Shown: in pieces, positions 21,193-33,456 of the stretch | Layout: every line of letters begins with the position of its first letter | How positions within the stretch are numbered: the stretch's first letter is position 1 | Source: Nitzschia sp. DOCU1 | Lineage: Eukaryota > Bacillariophyta > Bacillariophyceae > Bacillariales > Bacillariaceae | Direction of reading: 5' to 3' | Length of the DNA stretch: 64,000 nucleotides | Assembly: GCA_951394045.1 (NCBI GenBank) | Contig: OX595986.1 | Span: 2,571,534-2,635,533, forward strand | Program-made: the position numbers and the translations under genes | The notes under the pieces: model-generated | What the model was told of the DNA's origin: nothing | What the model saw: the letters and a program-made list of their open reading frames with translations, nothing else | Databases searched by the model: none

Positions 21193-23002
21193 TTATGCTC
21201 CAATGCGGACAATCATAATGTAACAAATCAGCGATGCCATCCCACCCACGACAATAGTTAAGGTGCCGTAAATAAACGGTTTGGCGTGTCCAGGATACTT
21301 CTCTTGCAAGTTCACTATTTCCTTCACGAATGACGAAACTGTCGACAAACTCCCAGCATATCCAACCGCGATCGCGTACAAAAGTGCCTTTGTCCAGGGT
21401 AGTTCCTGCAGCCACGAATCCGAGTATCGATCCAAAAGGCCTTGGCAAAGAATCGAAATGATTGCTCCAGTGAGATTCGCTAGAAGTGTTCCCCAGGGTA
21501 ACCACGGGAAGTACTGCTTGTGACTCGGCGGGTGGTTGGCCGAGTTCCAATTGGACATTTTCCATCGTGTGAGCGCTCCTAATGGCGCCATCAGGGTCGT
21601 CACTGTCATGTTCTTGTAGAAATTGTTGTCGTTCGCAAGGTCACCAACAAGAGTAATCAATAAAATAATAAGTAACGCCACAATGTGCAGTGTCCATTCT
21701 GGCCGGAAACAATTCGAAATCTGGTATTTGCTTTTCTTTCGTATCCGCAGAGTTGTTGGTAGTGGAATACTTCCATCCAATGTATTATTGGTGGCGGCGG
21801 CCGACAGATACGAGCTCCTTCGGCTACTGGTAGATAGGTTATCATCCTCCGCTCGCGGCTTGTTGACTCGATGGTAAAACCACGATGACGCCTCTCGCCC
21901 AACGCGGAAACTCGTTACACAACCCATCATCCCCAAGACGTAGCCAGTGAGAGCCGGTGCTATTTGTCGACCGAGCACAGTATACGTTCCATCCTGGAAT
22001 GATTCAATTAGTTAATCCACACATTACCAAACACAGCAACCCTTCAAAGCGCCTCGTTACACTCACCATCATAATGACCATTTGTGAATTCCACGACGCA
22101 AAGGTTGTCAAGCAACCACAGAGACCAACACCAAAACTGGTATGCAGAAACCGGTTCTGTTGTATCGGGTGGTCCTTTGAAAACCATGGAAAGGGAGAAG
22201 AATGTTGATTCGACGTGATGATCCCAATGCAAAAGCACCCCAGCAAATTAGCGGGCCAATCTCGAAACAAGGCACCTCCGGTTTGTATCGTTCTACCCCC
22301 CGCGGTAATGCAAATTTTGGAGAAGAAGGGAGTAAAGACATCTTGCACTGCGTTTTCTCCCATTTCACAATCTTCCCCAAACAATCTCGACATGTACACT
22401 CTTAACGTCGTCCCAATCACTGCCGCAGAAGAAATGTAAACCCAATAATAGAACTTGGTTTGATTGCAGGCACATCCAGCCGCTGATCGATCACTTTTGA
22501 GATCACCATCGTCAAAACTGCCGCCACTGTTCATGGAATGCATCAATTTTTCGTCAGCAGATTCATTGTCTCTCGGGAGCTGAGAGAATGCACAACTGCT
22601 ACTTTCATCGGATTTCCCCAGATGATCCCAAATTGCATTAGCAGCAGCAGCAGCTTTCTTTGACGTGGTCGAATCTTCGTCGTCGTGTTCATCTGAATCT
22701 CCTCCAGTGGTAGATGTGGTGGTTGGCTTGATGGAGAAAATGCCCGACGACTCGGTCACTTCGAATCCCACGTGATGTTGATGATGATGATGATGATGAC
22801 GTGCCTCTTCTTCCAACTCGTCCAAGGCTTTCTCTAGTTCACAAGCGTCGTGGTCGTCGTCGTCGCTGCCTTGTAGCGTGGAATGTTTTCGCACAGCATC
22901 GACACCTAAAGGAACAACTCGTTCCTTCACCACATCATCATCGTTATCGTTCTCATTTTTAGCCCCCGGCAGGCCAAATGGAATGGAGTTAATATGGCTC
23001 AT
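21193..23002 (-). CDS. FEX: Fluoride export channel, FEX/CrcB family (two-domain)
   Basis: Exon 1 (23002-22067) and exon 2 (21993-21193) join in phase 0 across a 73-bp GTGAGT...CCAG intron, giving 578 residues. Residues 1-190 are disordered and acidic, with a His-rich tract (HHHHHHQHH) and poly-Ala. The first channel domain has WPANLLGCFCIGI and GVGLCGCLTTFASWNSQMV. The second has GALTRWKMSNWN, GTLLANLTGAI and GYAGSLSTVSSFVKE. The paired N-x-x-G and G-x-x-(S/T)-T motifs are the Fluc/FEX signatures. Eukaryotic FEX proteins fuse two inverted CrcB halves in one chain and sit in the plasma membrane, expelling fluoride. The long acidic N-terminus is unusual compared with fungal FEX. The gene diverges from MCM8. 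Confidence 0.9.
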
Positions 23003-23364
23003 TTCGTTCCTGTCAAATCGTTGCTTCCTGATACGGTGGTGAAATTCTTAAAAGAAGACAATAGCATGCTCTACACGGCCAATAACTAATGAAGTTTGGG
23101 GGGGGGGGGATCTCGTTTGAGGTAAGCAACAACAATGTTGCTTTTTGTGTTTGTGGTCTCGGTTCAATACTTGCTTGTTTGTTGGCTCGATTTCTGGCAG
23201 TGTCAGTGCTTTTCACGTGCCGGTAGTAGAGGTGATGCAGGCGAAGCATCTCATCACGAGAATGGCTGATGCGCCCGCCAGGCTTCGCGTGCGCGATGCG
23301 ATATTTTTAGAAATGTTCGGTACCTACGTGGGACTCGCCACCATATGCCACGAAAGTATGCCCC
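23003..23364. other. Divergent promoter region with G12 tract
   Basis: The 362 bp lie between the divergent FEX and MCM8 genes. A run of 12 guanines occupies 23098-23109. No gene is seen. MCM8 could start inside its own N-terminal region, which would lengthen this leader. Confidence 0.5.
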
Positions 23365-26282
23365 ATGGAATGGAGTGACATCATCCAAAGTCGAATGGAT
23401 CGACCACAATTTCGCGCCATCTTTTTGCCTCCAACACGAACATCCGGCCCGAGAGGCGCGCCACGAACGAACAATGCCACATCGGAGCCTCGCCTCGTCC
23501 ATTATCCATCGCACCATCCACTGCCTTACTCTCTCTGGCATAGTCTCCATCTCCAAACCATGTCCGATCAACAGATTCACCCTCCAGACCTTGATGTACA
23601 GCAGAAAGAAGACTGCCGTCGACTGTGGGAATCGCAACATCGAGAGGATCCCGACGTCCGACTGTGTCCGCCCCAGTCGGGTAGCAGCCATGCGTGGGAG
23701 GAACCCTTGACATTGAAGAATATCTCGCGTCTTCATAACTTTTTTGTGGCTTTTTTGAATCATGCCAGAGGCAATCCAGATTTTGCCTACCTTCGATCCG
23801 TCCGAGAATCCTGTTTGGGTGCCTACGCCAGGACCTTTCTTTCCAGCAGCAGTGACGGCAATACTGGCAACGCCACGATCCGACTGCGAACGGGACGTCG
23901 AGTCTTTTCTCTGCAATATGACGAATTTACCACGGAACTCAATCGCTTTGAATGTCAAGGGGAGTCGAGTCCTGATTTTATTCGTCATCAATCCTTTGGA
24001 GCCTGGCTGCATCATTTTCCACTCCAAGCCTTGCCCGCTCTCAATGTCAGCCTCGCTCTGGCAGTCGCCACATTGTGGCGAAGACAACCCGATATTCCCA
24101 TGAACCAGCAATCCAAACTGCATCGATTTTTGGATTCTTGTCAATGCGTGGTTCGTTTGATTCATGTTTTGCCACAATTGCCCATGGCGGATATTAAAAC
24201 AGGCCTCGTCAAAAAGTTTATAAGCATCAAAGGCAATGTCGTCAAGGCTCGACCCAAACGATTGCGAGTCACCACGGCAGACTTTTCCTGTCAAAAATGT
24301 GCGGCTTTGGTATCACAAACATTTGATCAAGGCCGCTTTAGTATACCCACCAAATGTTCCAAAGACTCGTGTCGATCGAGATCCTTTACCTTGATTCGAC
24401 CCACGGCGCGATACACCAATGTACAAGAATTGCGATTGCAAGAATCTCAAGAAGAATCCACGTCTCATGCGGGACGGACGCCGCGACAATTGGAAGTTTT
24501 ATTGACGCAACCCGATTTGATTGATTCCTGTCGTCCGGGAGACACGATACTGTTGGCATGTCATGTCGATGCGATCAATACGGCAGTGGCAGCCGGCCGA
24601 GCGGGCAAACGAGTCTTGCAAGAAACCTCCACATACAAACTCTTTTTACAAGGTCATTCCATTACGACTCTATCCGAAAAGGGAGGTCAACAACAACAGA
24701 AAAATGCCAGCCAACAAAATGTCTATTCACAGCAGCAAATTCAAAATATTGTGCAGCTCTGTCATGCGGATCATCGTTGTCTTTCCTTGATGGAACGCCG
24801 GGCGTTTCCGTTTGATTTGCTAGTCCGATCCGTGTGTCCGTCCATTATTGGTCATCATGCCGTCAAGGCGGGGATTCTACTCTGTCTATTAGGGGGAACC
24901 CCCACCAGCTTGCAACAACAGCAACAAGATCGGGGCAGCAGTATTCGTAGCAACTCTCATATTCTGATTGTGGGAGATCCAGGTACGTTGCCGAGTTTGT
25001 TTCTGACACGGAACCGCGGTTCATCACTGAACGTACTTGTGCTTGTCGTTGTTTAGGAATGGGCAAGTCGCAAATGCTAAACGCGGCCACTCAATTGGCG
25101 GCTCGTAGTGTCTACGTCGGGGGCAATACCTCGTCGACTACAGGTTTAACCGTCACGCTGACCAAGGAGGAAGGGGGTGAAACGGGAATCGAAGCGGGTG
25201 CGTTGGTTCTAGCCGATCAGGGAGTTGCCTGTATTGATGAATTGGACAAGTGCAAGCATTTAGATGGTCTATTGGAAGCGATGGAACAACAACAAGTATC
25301 CATCGCCAAGGCGGGGGTCGTTGCCTGTTTGCCGGCTCGCTGCAGTGTCATTGCCGCGGCGAATCCAAAGCATGGAAGCTATAACATGAGCAAGACGGTT
25401 GCCGAAAATCTCAACATGGCGCGACCGATTCTTTCTCGATTCGATTTGGTGTTTATTCTTCGTGATCGGGCAAACAAGGATCAGGATCGTCTGGTATCGA
25501 GTAACATTATGAATTTGTATCGGGGGCGTCAACAAGGAAATAGCGAAGGCGCTTTTCATCCATCCGAAGTGGCGCAAGAAACCACCGCACAATTGTCGGC
25601 ACAGTACTTGCAGCGTGACAAGGAAAATACTCAACAACAAGAACAACCGTCTCAATTCCCATTTGGAGCAGCAGAGTCTAAACCAACAAAACGAGTGCCT
25701 CTTGAAAAGCGGTTGGCATGGGTAGCTGGGTTCAATGAGCCGCTACCTGCTGGCTTGGTTCGGGACTACATTGCCTACGCTCGAGAATTTTGCAAACCCA
25801 AACTGACAGTCGATGCGGCTGAAATCTTGAAGGAATATTACATGACCCTGCGGTATCCTGCCGACGGCCGACATCGTCGGGATACAGTACCTATCACGAC
25901 CCGTCAGCTAGAAGCACTCATTCGACTATCCCAAGCTCGGGCCAAGGCATGTTTGAGAGAGTTTGTCCTGAAGGAAGATGCTTTGGACGTGGTTGATCTC
26001 TTGCGTCAGTCGGTGGAACAAGTGCACACGGACGAGTACGGAATCATTGATCGAACTCGAGCTGGCGCCGCTGGAATGAGCAATCGCAAAATGCGCAAAC
26101 TATTTGTCAAGGAAGTCCACAATCTGATTGGTCTCGGTGCCGAATGCTCGTTGGACGATCTGCGTCGAGTAGCTGATCGAGTACAATGTTCGATGAGCGA
26201 ATTTCAAACCATGATTGATGACATGCGACTCAATGGTATCTTGTTGAAGAAACAGGACGGTCGCTACCAAGTTCTTTCCTAG
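23365..26282 (+). CDS. MCM8: DNA helicase MCM8
   Basis: Exon 1 (23365-24982) and exon 2 (25057-26282) are joined across a 74-bp GTACGT...TTTAG intron, giving 947 residues. The intron splits the Walker A motif GDPG-MGKS. An MCM OB-fold with a zinc-type site (C-x2-C...C-x4-C: CQKC, CSKDSC) spans about 290-400. The AAA+ core has Walker B LADQGVACIDELDKC, sensor 1 AAANPKHG and arginine finger LSRFDLVF. GVVACLPARCSVIAAANPKHGSYN reads as MCM8 rather than MCM2-7. A C-terminal winged-helix region follows. MCM8 acts with MCM9 in homologous recombination and repair synthesis. The first 65 residues look unlike folded protein, and the ATG at 23560 is a plausible alternative start. Confidence 0.92.
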
Positions 26283-26700
26283 TGCAGTAGAATTTGAATA
26301 CAACGAGCTGGCTATATAGTCTAAACGTCATTGTGATCTAGCAAATCAAACCACTTTTTCAATTGACTTGCGCCGCCCTTCACAAATCCTTTCACTGTCA
26401 GTGGGCACGTTATCAGGATGTAGTAGGCATTTGTTCGATTTGAGAAATGCAACTACTGGTACATAGTTACAGAACCTATGATATCGGTACATAGCTTATT
26501 TGCCCCCCTGGCTATTAGAGGGAGATCCAAAAGACGCTCGACCCCTCCCCCGAAATCCTCCACCACCATGACGACGGCCTCCCTCTCGAAATGCCGCCAT
26601 ACTTCACCTTGTTATGGTTGTTGCTACCATCACTTCTCCTGACAGTGACTAAATAAGTTTCCACCAAACATTCCGCATCCAATTGTGAGCCTTTGCAACA
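26283..26700. other. Intergenic region
   Basis: The 418 bp lie between MCM8 and GEMIN2, both on the plus strand, and should contain the MCM8 3' end and the GEMIN2 promoter. A C-rich CCCCTCCCCCG tract occurs near 26541-26552. No gene is seen. Confidence 0.5.
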
Positions 26701-26803
26701 ATGTCAGCTCCTTGTCTTCCAGTGGTTCATCGGAAAAAGCGGAGACGAACGGACGAGGATCCAGCGCACAACCACGACGCATCATCACCTGGTGATTCCG
26801 ACC

Positions 26804-26849
<46 letters not shown>

Positions 26850-27699
26850 AAACTTTCAGGATATTCAAACTATGGATGCCACCGAGTATTTGTCTCGAGT
26901 CGTCAGTCAGGCCAAGAAACTCCCAGACGTCTTTGTTGCCCCCGCTGGGAAGGACAAAGATACCATTCCTGCAAGACATGTAAATTTCGTGCCGATTGAT
27001 GGTTCCGCGGCAAGTCTGTCGTATCTAGTGTCGAGTCGAGCTTCCTTGACACGACCTCCTAGTCAAGAGTATTTACCCAAACAGTGCTCGGAATGGACAA
27101 GGATAACTCTAGCGAGTTTTGAACGCCTGCGGGACTACCTGGAGGATTGTCGTTCCAAAGGGATTGGAGGCAAGTTGACGAGTCGGAAGGCACTGCCGCC
27201 CATGAAAGATCGATCAGGATGGCACATGTTTTGTGTTGGGTCCGATGAAGCGAATGGAAATACCAATTCGTACTTTGGAGATGATTATAATGTAAAAGCC
27301 AAGAATAGTAATGCCGACGCAAAGAAGGAGGAGGAGATCCCGGAATGGTCAAAAGGCATTCCCGCCACTGGACATGCGCCAAGTGTTCGTTTACTAGCAC
27401 AAATGGATCAAGTACTAGTACGCCGAGTAATCGCTCACTTGAGTCATTACACAAACACGGGGTGGAAGGTGACGGCACAGCGTTGTGCCTGGTTGTACGC
27501 CTTGCTGGCAAGGTTAGAAACGCCTGTTCACCGGGATGACGCATCGAATTTGTTTGGATTACTCAAAGTATTGACTCGTTCTCGATCCAAGCTTGACGTC
27601 TCCAAGGGTAAAACCGATCTAGCGCGTCTCAACGTTTTGATTACAGTGATCGGTGTGTACTTTGAGCAAGGGGCGAATGTTTTCATGGCGGTCGAATAA
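26701..27699 (+). CDS. GEMIN2: Gemin2 / SIP1, SMN-complex snRNP assembly factor
   Basis: The intronless 332-residue frame starts at an ATG. A basic patch (RKKRRR) and a 14-Asp run lead into the conserved domain: YLSRVVSQAKKLPDVFVA (about 61-78), SGWHMFCVGSDEANG, PSVRLLAQMDQVLVRRVIAHL, CAWLYALLARLETPVH and LARLNVLITVIGVYFEQ. These line up in order with human Gemin2. The protein organises Sm proteins for snRNP assembly in the cytoplasm and is the most widely conserved SMN-complex subunit. Length is close to that of the family (about 280 plus the acidic insertion). Confidence 0.93.
26806..26847. repeat. GATGAC hexanucleotide microsatellite coding poly-Asp
   Basis: Seven GACGAT hexanucleotides encode 14 Asp residues near the GEMIN2 N-terminus. 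The tract is a likely length polymorphism. Confidence 0.9.
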
Positions 27700-27855
27700 A
27701 GAAACGACTGGATTCAAGCAGTGAATAGCGAACAACGATTATTGACCGAATAATAGTAGCTTTATTTCCTTTTTAGCATGTCATGGAAATTGCTGAAACG
27801 ATGATGATAGCATGGAATAGTAGCAATTCTTGCGCCCCCCTCCCCCTGCCGTTCA

Positions 27856-29288
27856 CTACGGAATTGTTGATCCAAAAAAGTACTCTCGCCAACTAGAAAG
27901 GGCAGGGGAGCATTGCAGTAGACATAGCGGCACTTGTACTAGCAGACTAACCAAGAACCCAACAAACACTTCGGGGCCCGTATGAAAGTACGCGGCTGTC
28001 TTGAACGCGCCCAAAAAGGTGACAATGTAGAGGTTGGCCAGCCACAAAAGCAAGACTATCGGAACCACCAGAGCACCCTTGTTGTCGTGTACGTTGCTTC
28101 TGCGAGATGTCGGACGTCCATCTGTCAACCAATATGGCCTGGAAAAGGAATGCAGAATTTCCAGCAATGCAATGGGAAGAATCTGCGCAAAGTACAGGAC
28201 TACATGATCGGAAAAATCCATCATGCGTCCTTGACAATGATGATAGTTCGAATGAAGATACTGTTCATACCAACATTGTGTCCCCGCCGACTGGACAAAC
28301 AAGTCTTCCAATTCATCAAAAGCCAAATATAATATCCATCCCCGTATTTGAATCAATCCCAAGTAGAGATATAGTCGTCGTCGCGAATATACAGAATCAA
28401 GTTTTGACAATGATGACGTTTTCCCCGTGAGGTTGCAGTACAGTTGCCAAGCACCACGTACCAACAAAGGGAAAAGCGGAAGAAGCCAAGCGTCTGGAAA
28501 TCGAGCTAATCGTCGGGCAAACGGAAGGTAGGATGGCTGCAAAAGGGGCACGCCGAGTAGAAAATATCAGAATGAGGTACAGGTCAAGCGAGATAGAACC
28601 ACTTATTCGGACTGTCAATCAATCAAAATCTTACCGGAGGGTTGCAAATATGAGGGTTGCCTATTGTCGCGTCCATTTGTTTCCGGCAACAAACAAAAGC
28701 GCCCTCATTTTCCATGGACGAAGAGAAGACATCGATGAACCCCTTCTCACATTCGTCTTCTACTGTCGAAACATCGATTGGAATGTATTTTCTACATGAA
28801 GAGTAGACTGTAAGCAACAGCACAACAGATTCCTTACAAGCTGCACCAAGGAAACCGAAGTTGACTCACCTTTTCCCATTGTTCGCATTTGAACCATACC
28901 ATGAAATGATGATGCAGCTTGCGAAGTGTATTGACCAGGCAAGTAGAAGCCGCGGTCTCCACTCCGAAAACGAAAAATATGGGGTTTGCTTGCAGACTGC
29001 TGCTCCAAAGCTAACATGGTTCGATCCCCCAGCATCAAAACCGCCTAGCGACGTTTGCGATTCCGACGCCATCAATTCCTTGTGAGCAGCAGCAGGATAG
29101 GAATTGTGGGTGTCGTCCGAAGAACTCTCCACCAACAAGGCTGAGGGGGATAATAATGAAGACGACGACTCTCGCATGGACATTTGACTTTTACGTTGAA
29201 ATATACCGGATGCTGTGGCTGCTGATTCGATGTTGCAATCGCCACCGCTGCCAATAGAGTCGTGACTGTCAATGATTCGGGGACCCAT
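27856..29288 (-). CDS. FITM: FIT-family ER protein (fat storage-inducing transmembrane protein)
   Basis: Three exons are inferred: 29288-28870, 28791-28635 and 28536-27856, with introns of 78 and 98 bp. The product has 418 residues. A disordered Ser-rich N-terminus precedes the first membrane segment (LLLAWSIHFASCIIISW, about 121-137) and a lumenal loop. Family marks include a C-x12-C loop (CWYEQYLHSNYHHC) followed by MDFSDH and, near the end, TAAYFHTGPEVFVGF, matching FDISGH and TAVYFH in human FITM2. The two His residues (303 and about 376) are the proposed catalytic pair. FIT proteins are ER acyl-CoA diphosphatase-like enzymes that promote lipid droplet budding. The SGH motif reads SDH here. 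The longer N-terminus is unlike animal FIT, and the exon 1 to 2 join is the least certain. Confidence 0.75.
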
Positions 29289-30158
29289 GGAAAGTGCCAC
29301 GTTGACAATAAGTGGAATTTGTCGTCTTGATTCGTACCACCGAAAGCAAGAATAAAAGCAAGATTATGATGAATCCCTTTGAAGTTGCGGGTATTAAGAA
29401 AAGGTATCTGGGCCCCAAGTTCAATCACAACCTACTGCACCTAAAACCTCTACAGCAAATACGTGTTGCAATTCTGGCTCGAAGTGCTCAACATATCGTG
29501 ATTCTCGTAACGTTGCTGTTGGGTGGAAGAACTGACGACTTTGTGATTGCGATGATTCGTTTGATTGCGGTCGTGGTGGAACAACTCTCTCTCTCTCGAC
29601 CTCTGCTATTTTACAAGCAATGGGTGTCAAAAGCAACAACACGTTCAAGTGGAAAGATGGTAGTGTGATGATGGTTCTCGCATTTGGCGACCACGTAGGA
29701 AATTCCCGCCGTTCTGGTTGGTGGGAATTTTATCAACAGCCCAGTGAAATCTTTGGTCGGAGAAGTCGAAGGCCCTATTATTTTCTAACATGACGTCATT
29801 ATGTGTCGCTTCCCTAAATCCAAGAATCGCTCTCGCCGTTTTCAAACAAGGAACTCTGATTGGTCAAATCGCACCGCGGGCACGCCGACCCAACCTCTCC
29901 ATCATTGGCTTCTTGGATTGGCTTGTGGGTCGTTTTGACCATGGAGAGTCGGAATCTCGAGGCCCCGTGCGTTGAGGCCACAATTCTTGCCTTTACTGCC
30001 GCTTTCTACTTTGGAGCTCCATTATTGTTCCTACTTGCATTGCCGGTAGTATTGCTACTCCACTGTCTGTCTAGTAGAGGAGAGTTTGAACGCCCAGTCT
30101 AGTCGCAGCAGATTCGCTCCCTCTCATGGTCTTGTTTGAAAACGCAACGATTTCAACA
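29289..30158. other. Divergent intergenic region
   Basis: The 870 bp separate the divergent FIT and CLEC16A-family genes. Open frames near 29312-29668 and 29421-29648 overlap on opposite strands and have no recognisable sequence. A CTCTCTCTCTC tract lies near 29586. I see no RNA gene. Confidence 0.5.
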
Positions 30159-33100
30159 ATGAACTTTTTGTACAGTCCTCGACGACGGAAAACACATTCC
30201 GTCGACAAGCTACGAGTGGCGTATGCTGGTAAGAGAAATGGACTTCATCGAAGCCCTTGCGGGCTCATTCAAAGCCCCATCTACAGTTTAACCGAAACTT
30301 CCACTGACGTTTACCACCCGTCATATTGCCTTTTTAGATTTACTCGATCATATTGGAGTATCCAATGATGACTTGGGACGACGAGGGATTGATGAAGCCG
30401 ACGCCGATATTCACAAGTGGTCCAAGCGCTTTTCGTTCCGAAAGAGCCTGATTCCTGCCGCTACACCGGCTGCAACTGCTGCTGTGCGCTCAGACTCGGG
30501 ACTATCTGGAGATTCGACGACAAATCAAGACGATTCCACCACTCCAGCAGACAGTGTGCAGACGGCCCGTCATGATTCTACTCTACTTGGGGAAAGTCGA
30601 GATGATGCTGTCAACCCCACTTCTTGGGTTAGAAAAGAGAATCGGGAATTAGCCGCTGCCTTTAGGATGATGGCGGCAACGCGGTCCCCTGACAAGGAAG
30701 GAGATAACTTTGGAGCGGCCGCGATTCGAGAAGATTCCTATGTAGCAGCTATTTCGTCTGCCAAGGCTATTGAAAGTCGAGTCGTAGAGCTTATTCGAAG
30801 CATTGGAGAAATTGTCGTGAATCCTGAATCATGTGGTGGTGGCGGTGCAGTTAGCCCACGTAGCCCGAAACACAACAATAATCAATCGCAGCCTCAGGTC
30901 AGGAGCGATCCCGTCTTTGAGTACTTTTGCGAAAAAAGCATGCTTTCGTTGCTGGTGGATATTGCCAAGGAGAAGCGACAGGGTTCTGAGGAAGGCCGCC
31001 GTTGGGGGACAGATTCCTGTTATCATGGGGTAGTCTGGAGTCCACTTGTGAAAGCCCAAGTATTTGCGTCTGTCTCGCTGCTCATTTCGGATTGCCACAA
31101 TCGATCAGTCCTCTACTATCTTTTATCGCACAACTATGTTAATGAATTGATAAGCTGTATGCTTCCTTTGCAACAGTGGACGGATCAAGCACTGTCTAAG
31201 ATGATGCCTGCCTTTGTTGACATGCTGCAAAAGGTGGCTTTCCAATTGGCCGAGGACCCACAACTGCTCCCGTTTTTGACCATGGAAGTAACTACTCCAG
31301 CAAGTGAAAGACAGAGTAGTGTTGATCAGGAACCGGAAGATGCCACCAAGACTTCGTTTCCGCTGTTTTCTGCGGTCCTCGAGACGGCGACGAGTCCCTT
31401 TGCCCAATCGGATTCGTTTGTATACGGAACCTGTTTGATGGTGGCGATAAATATTATGCAGATACCATATCCCCCTATTCAGACATGGGTCTGCAATGCC
31501 GGAACCGAACAACGACGGCTTGCTGATCACCTTTGTCAACGACTGTTGGACCGATACTACCGCATTGTCAATCTTACGACGGGGCCTGTAGTCGATGGGG
31601 TGCGGTCAAATGCAATTGCTTGTCAACTGGCGGGGCTGAAAGATCACATGGCCATGATTCATGAAGTTTTTTGGAGTGGCGTGCGAGGGTTGGATGTACG
31701 GCTCTGCGAGTCGTTGTTGCAGCGCGTTGTTCGGGTCCTGATAAAGAATCTTGCGCCGCACCAAAGGCGATCCTTCTTGTCTGGAGTTGGGCTCGTCGAT
31801 GCCGATGTCATTCCAGAATTAGAAGCGTTGGCACAAGTATCATCGATATTCCTGGCGTTATTATTTTCGACGCTGGCCTACGTGCCCTTTCAGCGTATGC
31901 TGGCTGTTGCTTTGCTACACGAAAAGTCAACGCCGCTATGGTCTTCCTCTGCCAAGTGGATGCAAAACATTGAATCCTCGGACAGCTACATTTTCATGCC
32001 TCTTCTTTCCGATATTGTTACTGGAGATCAAGAACGAGAGACCTGTCCGAATGTCTTTCGCCAAGAAATTATTAATTGTGTATCTGGGCAGTATGGCGAA
32101 TGGCGGACAACGGCCTGCGCTTGTCTTCTTCAGTCGGCACTTGAATCCGAAGCCATGGACCAAGACTCACTCAGCTTGCTAAAGGTCATTGCAACGCCAA
32201 ATGACGACGACCCGCAATCGTATGAACCGACAGCTCTAGAGGAGGCGATTGCGACGTTTTTGATGCGAAGTCATAAACCGTCCGCGGTGACTGTGCAAGC
32301 CCTGGAGTTTGTTGGGTATCTCGCCATCCAAGTTGTGCATAGAACAATTCTTCGTTTCACGTCGCAAGTGGTAGATGTCCAGCCTCGAATCGAATTTGTG
32401 CTGAGTCATTCACCAGTATGGAACGCTCTATTGCATGCCAAGTCATTTTTTGCTGAGGAGGCTCAAAAGTTTCAGAACATCACGGGTGTTTCGGACATTT
32501 TCTTGGATTTGGTAGAGTCGGCCATTCAGACTCGATACACGGCGCATTACAACCAAATGGGCGAGGCTAGCTATCGATGCCCGCTGGGGCAGCGAGGCTG
32601 TGCATCGACGTGTATGGATTCTGATATCTTGGTGCGGAAACTTCGTGGAGTTAGTCCCAACGACGTCGAGACGTTGAGATTTTGTATCAACATGACACTC
32701 CATTTTCGAGCACTCTGCAAAGTTATTGACCGGCTTTGTTTCTCTGTTCGCAAAAAGGCTCGGTCGCCCTCCTCCACTCCCGGAAAGGAGGATCCCATTA
32801 TTGGACTCGAACTGTTGGACAAGGCGGATGAGCTTACAAGGGTCATTGGTGGCCTTTCTGAAAAAGTCAAGAGCGGCACGGTTCTGGACACAACTGGCCG
32901 CATGACTTTTCGTTTCCGATCCGCTCTTAAACCAACGGAAGTTGGGCCGGGCGTAGAGAGTCCTTCGAGAATTCGAGCACTATCAGAAGATATGGGTGTT
33001 TTCCGGTCTAATAGTGCCAGTCTGATGCTAGTTTTGGATCCTACAGACATGTTTGTGGTGAAACCAATGAAACCGACTGTGGAAGAAAATCGAGCAACGG

Positions 33101-33390
33101 TTCTTTGTAGCATTTCACTGAGAAGTGTTATTGCGGCGGCTGACGACGGAGATTGGCTTCACGTCGCCGTCCGCGGTGAAGATGGTGGATTCCTAATCAA
33201 GAATGGCAACATGGCGCTGCAGTTCGAGAGCAGCGGGTCTAGCCTCATTGTGAAACAATATCTAGATCGATCGCGAGAAATGCTGCGTCAAGAGTTGTTG
33301 GGCAAGATTTGGCTCTTGTTGACCGAGGCTACGACCTCAAAGTTGGCGAAAAATGACCAAGCAGTTGAAGAAAAGAAGGCACCAGAATAA
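30159..33390 (+). CDS. CLEC16A: CLEC16A / GOP-1 / GFS9 family membrane-trafficking protein
   Basis: A short first exon (30159-30228) encodes 23 residues with HSVDKLRVAY, matching the HSLDHL start of the family. It is joined across a 109-bp GTAAGA...TTTTTAG intron to exon 2 (30338-33390), giving 1,040 residues. The FPL domain is clear: FEYFCEKSMLSLLVDI, then NRSVLYYLLSHNYVNELIS and SFVYGTCLMVAINIMQI. CLEC16A in animals and GFS9/TT9 in plants act at Golgi and endosomes in lysosomal or vacuolar trafficking and mitophagy. A polar, Ser/Thr-rich insertion (about residues 60-160) separates the N-terminal helix from the FPL core. The C-terminal half is poorly conserved. Confidence 0.85.
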
Positions 33391-33456
33391 ATAACAAAGT
33401 TAGTTTAGTAAATTGTTGCTGGCGATGTAGTTGCAATTCCAGAATGATACTGATTA

